Part shown: positions 1 through 5,061 of the stretch, in pieces
Layout: the number at the start of each line of letters is the position of its first letter
Numbering within the stretch: the first letter of the stretch is position 1
Made by a program: the position numbers and the translations under genes
Assembly: GCA_017618495.1 (NCBI GenBank)
Contig: JAFZUD010000170.1
Coordinates: 1 to 5,144 of the forward strand
Length of the DNA stretch: 5,144 bases
Direction: 5' to 3'
Source of the DNA: Bacilli bacterium
GTDB taxonomy: Bacteria; Bacillota_I; Bacilli_A; RFN20; CAG-826
Notes under the pieces: model-generated
Database searches by the model: none
What the model was told of the DNA's origin: nothing
Seen by the model: the letters and a program-made list of their open reading frames with translations, nothing else

Positions 1-282
1 AACCCAGTCATCGTTTCCCAATCGATCAGACAGTGCTACCTCGTCAATGGCGAAGGGTGCCTCAGCGTCGATGGCGAACATCCAGGCTATGCCTATAGAG
101 CGAACAAGGTCACCGTCAAGGCTTATGACGCCCTCAAAGGCGAAGACATCCAGATCGTTGCCTTCGGTTTTGACGCGATCGTTCTCCAGCACGAAATCGA
201 CCACTTGAATGGCATCCTCTTCTACGACCATATCGACAAGAAGAATCCATTCAAAGAAATCCCAGACGCAGTCGCTATTTAA
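1..282 (+). CDS. def: Peptide deformylase, C-terminal part (5' end outside window)
   Basis: The frame is open from base 1 and ends at TAA 280-282, giving 93 residues. Peptide deformylase is a cytosolic metalloenzyme that removes the formyl group from the initiator methionine of new proteins. Two of the three family motifs are visible. Motif II is EGCLSV at visible residues 18-23, where C20 is the metal ligand. Motif III is HEIDHLNG at residues 64-71, where H64 and H68 are metal ligands and E65 is the catalytic acid. Motif I (GxGxA) must lie upstream of the window. The extended stretch after motif II (DGEHPGY) fits the Gram-positive type 2 deformylases rather than the E. coli type. The visible part looks intact. 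A weak dyad (298-327) lies 15 bp after the stop, but it has no T-tract. Start, promoter and operon partners are not visible. Confidence 0.95.
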   Translation, partial: NPVIVSQSIRQCYLVNGEGCLSVDGEHPGYAYRANKVTVKAYDALKGEDIQIVAFGFDAIVLQHEIDHLNGILFYDHIDKKNPFKEIPDAVAI

Positions 283-294
283 TCTTTGATTATG

Positions 295-323
295 TTGCCC
301 AATCTTCATTTAGAAGATACAAT
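295..323 (+). promoter_or_regulatory. Promoter of the metallophosphoesterase gene
   Basis: TTGCCC (295-300) and TACAAT (318-323) resemble sigma-A -35 and -10 boxes and are separated by exactly 17 bp. The -10 box ends only 9 bp before the ATG at 333, so the predicted transcript would begin around 330 and have almost no 5' leader. No Shine-Dalgarno sequence precedes the ATG, which fits that reading. A dyad (298-327) overlaps both boxes. This is a prediction from sequence alone. Confidence 0.6.
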
Positions 324-327
324 TGGG
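298..327. repeat. Imperfect inverted repeat over the promoter
   Basis: CCCAAT (298-303) is complementary to ATTGGG (322-327), and inside it CTTC (304-307) pairs with GAAG (313-316). The loop is about 5 nt and there is a 5-nt bulge at 317-321. The dyad starts within the -35 box and reaches past the -10 box of the downstream gene, so it could be an operator. It could also be a weak terminator for def, but no T-run follows either arm. Confidence 0.45.
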
Positions 328-332
328 TCATT

Positions 333-1370
333 ATGAAAAACAAAAGATTTGCAATCATTGCACTGATGCCTTTGCTTTTCTCATGCTCCGGTCCTTTAGC
401 TTCGGCCGCCCATGTGATTGAAATGAATGCATCGGGCGATGAGGACTTCAATGTCCTTCAGTTCACAGACATCCACTGGAACTACTCCACCAACATCAAA
501 GAAGCTTCTGCTTTCTTAACGAACACCGTGAACGTAGCCAAAGCAAGAGCCGGCCACATTGATCTCATTGAGATCACCGGTGACTCCCTTTTGGTTGCCA
601 ACAAGAAGATCGCGACCACCCTTTATGACCTCGTCGAAAGCTGGGAAATCCCGTGGGCCTTTACCTTTGGTAACCACGACTACGAAGGCGAGTGGAGCGA
701 GGCTTGGATGAACAATCTCGTCTCATCCTCAAAGTACAAACACGCCATCTTACCTGAAGCCGTCAACAAAGAAGACGATGTCGATGGATTCAGCAACTAC
801 GTCATCAACGTCAAACGCGGTACTAAGGTTGAGTGGCAAATCTACAATATCGATACTCACAACCTCGTCGAGGAGTTTGGCTCATACGATTACGATTTCA
901 TCCATGAAAATCAGGTTCAGTGGTATGAGGAAGAGGCTCAATTAGCCAAACAGAACAATGGCGGTACCTCGGTCCCATCCATCGCTTTCTTCCATATCCC
1001 TCCAACCGATATCTATGATTTCGAGAAAGACGGCACCTTAGTGGGCGGCATCAAAGATGAAAAGTTCTGCCCAGGCGAGCATGCTTCCGAATTCGTGAAA
1101 GTCGCGAAAGAGAATAACTGCAGAGGCATGTTCTTTGGCCACGACCACTCAAACGACATCGTTTGGAAGAAAGACAATATTGTCTTTGGTTATGGCGTCA
1201 AAGCCAACACCGAGCTCTATAGCACCGAGAAAGATGGCATCGACATCACCGGTTGCGCGATCCTTTCTCTCCACAAGGATAGTGACAAGTTCGATTTAGA
1301 GCACCTCATCATCGATTACGATACCAAACAAGTTTCTGAAACCCTTACCTGGAAGGAGATCAATCTATGA
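333..1370 (+). CDS. Dcr2-like calcineurin-type metallophosphoesterase, predicted lipoprotein
   Basis: This 345-residue protein carries the metallophosphoesterase signature in order: TDIH (D46, H48), GD (D84), GNHD (N114, H115), an isolated His in FFHIPP (H221) and GHDH (H270, H272). These residues normally bind two metal ions and cleave phosphate esters. All are present, so it should be active. The overall pattern, including the IDTH segment near 173-176, resembles the Dcr2/purple-acid-phosphatase-like branch; the substrate cannot be told. The N-terminus has Lys/Arg, a hydrophobic stretch (about 6-16) and LLFSC, a plausible lipobox with C18, so the protein is probably anchored on the outer face of the membrane. 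Phe at lipobox -2 is not ideal; cleavage by signal peptidase I after SAA (24-26) is the alternative. The start is fixed by the signal peptide. Its stop overlaps the next ATG (ATGA), so the two genes are probably co-translated. Confidence 0.88.
   Translation: MKNKRFAIIALMPLLFSCSGPLASAAHVIEMNASGDEDFNVLQFTDIHWNYSTNIKEASAFLTNTVNVAKARAGHIDLIEITGDSLLVANKKIATTLYDLVESWEIPWAFTFGNHDYEGEWSEAWMNNLVSSSKYKHAILPEAVNKEDDVDGFSNYVINVKRGTKVEWQIYNIDTHNLVEEFGSYDYDFIHENQVQWYEEEAQLAKQNNGGTSVPSIAFFHIPPTDIYDFEKDGTLVGGIKDEKFCPGEHASEFVKVAKENNCRGMFFGHDHSNDIVWKKDNIVFGYGVKANTELYSTEKDGIDITGCAILSLHKDSDKFDLEHLIIDYDTKQVSETLTWKEINL
1353..1358 (+). promoter_or_regulatory. Shine-Dalgarno of the membrane-protein gene
   Basis: AAGGAG lies 8 nt before the ATG at 1367, inside the 3' end of the phosphoesterase gene. 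It supports the overlapping start and shows that the second gene has its own ribosome loading in addition to any coupling. Confidence 0.8.
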
Positions 1371-2308
1371 GCAAGAAAACCCTTATCGCGTTCTTAGCTG
1401 AGATCGCCCTTTATATCATCGCTGGCCTTGCCTTCTATCAAGGCTTCCACTACTTCATGGCGGACGTCGATGGCTTTAAGCACATCCTCAAAGTCGGCCC
1501 AATGTTCTTAAGCTGCTTCATGCTTACCTATCTCCTCTTCGCTTACTACTACCTCACCCATCAGCCAAACGAAGAGAAGAGAGCCAAAACCCTTAGGTTC
1601 AATGGCTTCGGATTCATTGTTCTCGGAGGACTCCTTCTTGTCCTCATCATCGTCAACATCATCCTTGGCAATTACGAGTTCGGATATAACTCCCTCATCT
1701 TCCCTGTCGACCTCATCCTCATTGATGTCGTCATGGTTGCTCTTGGTGTTCTTATCACCCTCAAAAAAGCCTGGATTTTGGAAAAAATACCTGTGATTTG
1801 CAGGGAATATTCAAAACCAAAGTGGGTTGTTATCGTTGGTAGAACCCTTGGCTTTATCTATGTTTGGGTCGCTGAGTATTTCCTTGCTGCCCTTCTTATG
1901 GCGCCTACCTATATCGACGTCACCACCCCAACATTCGGACACACCGTTCCACTCTATGTTTTGATGGTCTTCATGTCCCTCATTCTCTTCTGGCACGAGT
2001 TCTATCTTGCCTGGAACAAAGAGAAGGAGATGAAACAGGACGTCGTCTTAGCCATCCGCATCATCGGACTTTGCTTCGCTACGACCATTGGCCTTGCCGT
2101 TCTCGTCATTGACCTTGCCATCGGACACACCTACTACATCTCCCATAACCTCCAGTGCATCTTGCCAATCGACTACATGATCAGCAAGAACATCGGACCT
2201 AGACTCCTCACCCTCTGCCCGATGATTGCCCTTTGGTTTAACTTCGTTGCCAGCACCACTTGCATAGCTAAATCCAACAAGCCAAAAGAGACGGAACCGC
2301 TTTCATAA
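1367..2308 (+). CDS. Polytopic membrane protein of unknown function
   Basis: I do not recognise this 313-residue protein. It has about eight hydrophobic segments, near residues 5-27, 43-63, 79-101, 110-132, 153-178, 193-215, 226-252 and 279-299. Basic and polar connecting stretches lie between them, for example 67-77, 133-152 and 217-225. There is no signal peptide and no recognisable nucleotide-binding, transporter or protease motif. Scattered in-membrane charged or polar residues (E170, H210, E211, D249) might be functional, but that is a guess. The ATG overlaps the stop of the upstream metallophosphoesterase by 4 bp and has a strong Shine-Dalgarno, so the two proteins are probably made together and may act together at the cell surface, perhaps on a lipid-linked or envelope phosphate substrate. 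That role is inferred from context only. Confidence 0.85.
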   Translation: MSKKTLIAFLAEIALYIIAGLAFYQGFHYFMADVDGFKHILKVGPMFLSCFMLTYLLFAYYYLTHQPNEEKRAKTLRFNGFGFIVLGGLLLVLIIVNIILGNYEFGYNSLIFPVDLILIDVVMVALGVLITLKKAWILEKIPVICREYSKPKWVVIVGRTLGFIYVWVAEYFLAALLMAPTYIDVTTPTFGHTVPLYVLMVFMSLILFWHEFYLAWNKEKEMKQDVVLAIRIIGLCFATTIGLAVLVIDLAIGHTYYISHNLQCILPIDYMISKNIGPRLLTLCPMIALWFNFVASTTCIAKSNKPKETEPLS

Positions 2309-2310
2309 GC

Positions 2311-2340
2311 ACTCCTTGTTTTCTTTAGAAAAAAAGGTGT
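2311..2340. repeat. AT-rich imperfect dyad between the membrane-protein gene and rnj
   Basis: CCTT (2314-2317) pairs with AAGG (2334-2337) and TTTTC (2319-2323) pairs with GAAAA (2328-2332), around a TTTA loop with one G/A mismatch. Outer AC/GT pairs add two more steps. It begins 2 bp after the upstream stop and ends immediately before the predicted -10 box of rnj. No T-run follows on the + strand, so it is a poor intrinsic terminator. It could be an operator or simply AT-rich spacer sequence. Confidence 0.35.
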
Positions 2341-2346
2341 TATAGT
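2316..2346 (+). promoter_or_regulatory. Promoter of rnj-maf
   Basis: TATAGT (2341-2346) is a good -10 box. The best -35 candidate is TTGTTT (2316-2321) at a long 19-bp spacing, so the -35 call is weak. Transcription would begin near 2353 and give a leader of about 45 nt before the ATG at 2398. TTGACC at 2351-2356 looks like a -35 box but has no usable -10 at the right distance. Confidence 0.5.
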
Positions 2347-2361
2347 TTAGTTGACCTGACG

Positions 2362-2389
2362 AGCACATATCTCTTGTGGCTTTAAGAGG
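2362..2389 (+). promoter_or_regulatory. rnj ribosome-binding site and possible leader hairpins
   Basis: AAGAGG (2384-2389) is the Shine-Dalgarno, 8 nt before ATG 2398, and it fixes the start. CTCTT (2371-2375) can pair with AAGAG (2384-2388) and hide it. AGCACA (2362-2367) can instead pair with TGTGGCT (2375-2381, one bulged G), which excludes the first pairing and frees the site. The stems are short, so regulation by this switch is speculative; the ribosome-binding site itself is solid. Confidence 0.55.
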
Positions 2390-2397
2390 TTTATTTA

Positions 2398-4080
2398 ATG
2401 CCGAGTTTTAATTCACCAGTGAACATCTTCGCCTTAGGCGGTTTAGGAGAAGTAGGAAAGAACACCTACTGCTTTGAGACTGAGCGCTCAATCATTTTGG
2501 TTGACGCAGGCGTCCGTTTCCCTGAGTCGAATCTCCCAGGCGTTGACTATGTCATCCCTGACTACACCTACTTAAGGAACAACAGAAACAAAATAAAAGC
2601 CCTTTTCATCACCCATGGTCATGAAGACCATATCGGTGGTATTCCTTTCCTCATCAGGAGCGTCTATATCCCTGTGATCTACGCCCCAAGGCTCGCTGCC
2701 GCCTTAATCAGGCACAAGCTTGAGGACGCCCGTATCCGCGAGGAAGTCAAAATCGTCGAATACGATAGCGACACCGTTGTCCCGATCGGTGAAGATTTCA
2801 CCGTCTCTTTCTTCCGCGTCACCCACTCGATCCCAGATAGCTATGGCGTCTGCATCGACACCAAACAAGGAAGAATCATCGAGACCGGTGACTTCAAAGT
2901 CGACCTCACCCCTGTCGGACCTCAGTTCGAGATCGCCAAATTAGCCAAGCTCGGACAAGAGGGCGTCGATCTCCTTATGGCCGACTCCACTAACGCGGAA
3001 ATCGAAGGTTACACCCCATCCGAGAAGAACGTCCGTTCTGGCGTCGAGGAAGTCTTTGATCAGGCTAACGCTCGCATCATCGTCTCAACCTTCTCTAGCA
3101 ACATCAACCGTATCCAGCAGGTCGTCGAAGCCGCTGTGAGCCATGGCAGAAAGATCTGCATCCTTGGCAGATCCATGGAAAACACCATGACCATCGCTCG
3201 TAAGTACGGCTATATCAAAGTACCGGATTCCTCAATCATCTCAGATGACATGGTCCGTTCCTACAAATCGAACGAAATCTGCATCATTTGCACAGGTTCC
3301 CAAGGCGAATCCATGGCGGCTTTGTCAAGGATTTCACGTGGAGAGCATAAGAATATCCGCATCATCCCAGGCGACACCATCGTCTTCTCTAGCAACGCTA
3401 TTCCAGGCAATGGAGCCCTCGTTGATAGACTCGTCAATGACCTCGTCAAACAAGGCGCTGATGTTAAGCAAAACAGCCTCGCCTTCTCTCTCCATAGCTC
3501 TGGCCACCCATCCCGCCAGGAACTCCGTCTCATGCAGCGCTTGGTCAACCCTAAGTACTTCATGCCAGTCCATGGCGAATACCGCATGCTCAAACTCCAT
3601 GGCGACATCGCTATCGATATGGGCTTAGAGAAAGACCACGTCTTCATTTGCGATAACGGCGATATGGTCACCCTCGAGAACCACAAGGTCACGAGAGGCG
3701 GCCACGCCCAGGCTGAGCCTGTCTATATCGATGGCAATGACATCGACGGCCTTTCCACCAACGTCATGCGCGACAGAGCCACCCTTAAGAGCGACGGCAT
3801 GATCGCTGTCCTCGTCTCTATCGACGCCAAAAAGAATCAACTCTTATCTTCCCCAATCGTATATGCCCGCGGCTTCTTCGAAGGAGGCAGCGACGCCCAC
3901 ATCATCAGACACGCCCAGATGGCGGCCGAAGAATCTCTTAGAAACGTCATGACCAAGAAGGTCACCTTCAACGAGATCAAGACCTCCCTTAAGAATTCGG
4001 TCTCCCACTACATCTACCGCAAGACTGAGCGTAGCCCAATGATCATCCCGCTCATCATGAGCTTAAACGACAACAACTAA
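2398..4080 (+). CDS. rnj: Ribonuclease J
   Basis: This is a metallo-beta-lactamase/beta-CASP ribonuclease of 560 residues, about the length of Bacillus RNase J1 (roughly 555). It works in the cytosol in mRNA decay and RNA maturation, with 5'-to-3' exonuclease and endonuclease activity. The zinc motif is THGHEDHIGG (H73, H75, D77, H78), followed by H143 in THS, D165 in the TGDF segment and H392 in PVHGEYR. The beta-CASP part includes MADSTNAE (194-201), FSSNINRIQQ (232-241) and HSSGH (366-370). The C-terminal domain (about 445-555) is present, so the gene appears complete and active. The start has a Shine-Dalgarno at 2384-2389. Only one paralogue is visible, so J1 versus J2 cannot be decided. 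maf follows after 1 bp, so the two are almost certainly one operon. Confidence 0.96.
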   Translation: MPSFNSPVNIFALGGLGEVGKNTYCFETERSIILVDAGVRFPESNLPGVDYVIPDYTYLRNNRNKIKALFITHGHEDHIGGIPFLIRSVYIPVIYAPRLAAALIRHKLEDARIREEVKIVEYDSDTVVPIGEDFTVSFFRVTHSIPDSYGVCIDTKQGRIIETGDFKVDLTPVGPQFEIAKLAKLGQEGVDLLMADSTNAEIEGYTPSEKNVRSGVEEVFDQANARIIVSTFSSNINRIQQVVEAAVSHGRKICILGRSMENTMTIARKYGYIKVPDSSIISDDMVRSYKSNEICIICTGSQGESMAALSRISRGEHKNIRIIPGDTIVFSSNAIPGNGALVDRLVNDLVKQGADVKQNSLAFSLHSSGHPSRQELRLMQRLVNPKYFMPVHGEYRMLKLHGDIAIDMGLEKDHVFICDNGDMVTLENHKVTRGGHAQAEPVYIDGNDIDGLSTNVMRDRATLKSDGMIAVLVSIDAKKNQLLSSPIVYARGFFEGGSDAHIIRHAQMAAEESLRNVMTKKVTFNEIKTSLKNSVSHYIYRKTERSPMIIPLIMSLNDNN

Positions 4081-4081
4081 G

Positions 4082-4630
4082 ATGCTCATACTTGCAAGCG
4101 CATCACCTCGAAGACGCGAGCTTTTAAGAAAACTCGTGCCTTCTTTTATTGCTATCGTCCCTTTTGTCGACGAAAGAGCGATGGATGGTGTTAGAAAACC
4201 TAAAGACCTTAGCACTGAGGAAGCTCGCCTAAAGGCCTATGAAGTCTTCTCCATGAACCCAGATGATGAGGTTCTTGGATGCGACACGATCGTCATCTGC
4301 GATGGCGAGGTTTTAGGTAAGCCTAAAGACAAAGAAGACGCCTTCAGGATGCTTAGGAAACAAAGCGGCAAATCCACGAAGGTCTTATCCTCCTACACCT
4401 ACATCTCTAGCCAAAGAGAGATAACTCGTACTGTGACCTCTAAAGTTGTCTTCAATGAGCTTAGCGATGAAGACATCAATGCCTATATCGAAAAATTCCA
4501 GCCCTTCGACAAAGCTGGAAGTTACGGCATTCAGGATGACTTCCCTCTCATCAAGAAGATCGAGGGTTCCTATTACAACGTGATGGGATTGCCTGTTGAG
4601 GATTTAGAGGAGCACGTCTTTAAGCGCTAA
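4082..4630 (+). CDS. maf: Maf-family nucleoside triphosphate pyrophosphatase
   Basis: The 182-residue product has the normal Maf length. Maf proteins hydrolyse non-canonical or excess nucleoside triphosphates to the monophosphate and pyrophosphate, and have been linked to septum formation. Family landmarks are the N-terminal SASPRR (6-11), the DER segment (30-32), GCDTIV with the catalytic D68 (66-71), GKPKD (79-83), SYGIQ (147-151) and SYYNVMGLP (163-171). R12, K82 and Q151 seem closer to the dTTP/UTP-hydrolysing branch than to the m7GTP branch, but I hold this loosely. Some positions are divergent: GKSTKVLSS (96-104) replaces the usual GKTHxVxTG, and D follows GIQ where G is common. The ATG follows the rnj stop after one base and has no clear Shine-Dalgarno, so translation is probably coupled to rnj. 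Its 3' end overlaps the convergent gene by 11 bp. Confidence 0.93.
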   Translation: MLILASASPRRRELLRKLVPSFIAIVPFVDERAMDGVRKPKDLSTEEARLKAYEVFSMNPDDEVLGCDTIVICDGEVLGKPKDKEDAFRMLRKQSGKSTKVLSSYTYISSQREITRTVTSKVVFNELSDEDINAYIEKFQPFDKAGSYGIQDDFPLIKKIEGSYYNVMGLPVEDLEEHVFKR

Positions 4631-4640
4631 AGATCTTCTC
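4607..4640. terminator. Possible bidirectional hairpin at the convergent gene ends
   Basis: GAGGAG (4607-4612) can pair with CTTCTC (4635-4640, one G-U), and inside it TCTTTA (4617-4622) pairs perfectly with TAAAGA (4628-4633) around a 5-nt loop. The hairpin sits exactly where the maf and EIIB-like stops overlap, the usual place for a shared terminator. Neither strand has a convincing T-run afterwards, so termination strength is uncertain. Confidence 0.35.
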
Positions 4641-4862
4641 GTAGACCTCTTCGGCGTTATCTTTGACAACCAAAGTTAACTTGTCGCTCTTCTCAATGAA
4701 GCCAGTCACACCGGCTTCTTTTATTTTCTCTTTGTTGATCTTCGAATAGTCCTTCAAGTGGACGATGATTCTTGATCCCTCACGAGAGGAATCGATGTAA
4801 TTATCCTCTCCTCCAAGAGCCTCAAAATATTCGGATTTTGAAGCGATAGGAAGAGATTTCAC
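4620..4862 (-). CDS. PTS EIIB-like domain lacking the phospho-cysteine
   Basis: This is an 80-residue protein if it starts at GTG 4862-4860. It matches the glucose-type PTS EIIB fold: the LGGEDN start (16-21), the SR..V strand (30-34), LKDYSKIN (36-43), the EAGVTGFIE turn (49-57) and a C-terminal AEEVYEKI helix (70-77). In genuine EIIB the segment reads roughly N-I-x-x-V-D-x-C-x-T-R and the Cys carries the phosphate. Counting from N21 without gaps, that position is E28, followed by S30 and R31, so the sugar-phosphotransfer residue is missing and Glu is in its place. A regulatory or binding role is more likely than transport. No EIIC or EIIA is nearby. The GTG has no Shine-Dalgarno and lies one codon after an in-frame TAG that ends the membrane peptide, so this is probably the C-terminal part of a longer protein. 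Confidence 0.72.
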   Translation of the reverse strand: MKSLPIASKSEYFEALGGEDNYIDSSREGSRIIVHLKDYSKINKEKIKEAGVTGFIEKSDKLTLVVKDNAEEVYEKIFSA

Positions 4863-4865
4863 AGG

Positions 4866-4967
4866 CTATTTGCTGAAGATTTTGATTAAAACGAAGATAA
4901 GAACGCCAAGGATGATGACGCCAAGGCCGATGAGAAGGCCGATAAGTAATGGATTAGGTGTGGGCAT
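4866..4967 (-). CDS. Small single-span membrane peptide (33 aa)
   Basis: Start ATG 4967-4965, stop TAG 4868-4866. The peptide opens with a short polar MPTPNP segment, followed by one long hydrophobic helix (about residues 7-28, Leu/Ile/Val/Gly rich) and ends KIFSK. This is a typical N-out, C-in single-pass anchor by the positive-inside rule, which would place the following EIIB-like domain in the cytosol. There is no lipobox or clear cleavage site. A consensus extended -10 (TGCTATAAT on the minus strand) ends 6 bp before the ATG, so the message probably begins at or within a base or two of the start codon and is leaderless. The ORF is too short to be trusted alone; promoter placement, clean helix and frame continuity with the EIIB-like domain support it. 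Confidence 0.68.
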   Translation of the reverse strand: MPTPNPLLIGLLIGLGVIILGVLIFVLIKIFSK

Positions 4968-4973
4968 AGGTGG

Positions 4974-5002
4974 ATTATAGCACAACGCGAGCGTGCTATA
5001 AT
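4974..5002. promoter_or_regulatory. Symmetric divergent promoter with extended -10 boxes
   Basis: ATTATAGCAC (4974-4983) and GTGCTATAAT (4993-5002) form a perfect 10-bp inverted repeat with a 9-bp centre. Each arm contains TGCTATAAT, a consensus extended -10: one reads rightward to the lipoprotein at 5062, the other leftward to the membrane peptide at 4967. The two -10 hexamers are 17 bp apart, so each lies where the other's -35 would be (ATTATA, 3 of 6 matches to TTGACA). RNA polymerase probably cannot occupy both directions at once. A dimeric repressor could also use the dyad as an operator. Confidence 0.7.
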
Positions 5003-5046
5003 ACAGGTCCTGCAAACAAAAATAGTCTCTTTAGCGTTAATAAATC

Positions 5047-5054
5047 AAAGGAGG
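5047..5054 (+). promoter_or_regulatory. Shine-Dalgarno of the terminal lipoprotein gene
   Basis: AAAGGAGG lies 7 nt before ATG 5062, a near-perfect ribosome-binding site that fixes this start. The leader from the predicted start near 5009 is about 53 nt, in contrast to the leaderless arrangement on the other side of the divergent promoter. Confidence 0.85.
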
Positions 5055-5061
5055 AAACCTT

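Larger units (their letters stand above)
4620..4967 (-). pseudogene. Composite: membrane-anchored EIIB-like protein interrupted by an in-frame TAG
   Basis: Reading from ATG 4967 in one frame gives a 33-residue membrane segment, TAG (4868-4866), Pro, then the EIIB-like domain to TAA 4622-4620, in all 116 codons including the final stop. Reading frame, spacing and lack of a second ribosome-binding site all suggest one ancestral gene. A single change from a Lys (AAG), Gln (CAG) or Glu (GAG) codon would create this TAG. It may be a recent nonsense mutation, a sequencing or assembly error, programmed readthrough, or a genuine split into two genes. I annotate the composite because the halves make most sense together; my memory that related bacteria carry such single-span EIIB-like proteins is unverified. 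Confidence 0.5.

Noticed and set aside
1368..1370. TGA as a sense (Trp) codon, as in Mycoplasma
   Set aside because: TGA here ends the metallophosphoesterase exactly where the next gene starts with a good ribosome-binding site, so it acts as a normal stop; no other in-frame TGA is needed to keep a gene open.
1602..1796. Ser-rich 64-aa frame on the + strand
   Set aside because: It lies inside the membrane-protein gene in another frame; its Ser/Leu-rich low complexity comes from repeated TCATC/CTC codons of that gene, and it has no ribosome-binding site.
1811..1996. 61-aa minus-strand frame
   Set aside because: It is antisense to the membrane-protein gene, with no promoter, ribosome-binding site or recognisable domain.
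2302..2311. Small hairpin at the end of the membrane-protein gene (GCTT/AAGC)
   Set aside because: The stem is only 4 bp, overlaps the stop codon and has no T-run immediately after it, so it is not a credible terminator.
2351..2356. TTGACC as an rnj -35 box
   Set aside because: No acceptable -10 box occurs 15-19 bp downstream, and TATAGT just upstream makes a better promoter core.
2720..2944. Basic Ser/Thr-rich 74-aa + strand frame
   Set aside because: It is an out-of-frame shadow within RNase J, with no ribosome-binding site; so is the 127-aa frame at 3245-3628.
3261..3692. 143-aa minus-strand frame
   Set aside because: It is the antisense shadow of the strongly conserved RNase J beta-CASP and HxSGH region; codon bias alone keeps it open. 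The neighbouring minus-strand frames at 3334-3600 and 3625-3840 are rejected for the same reason.
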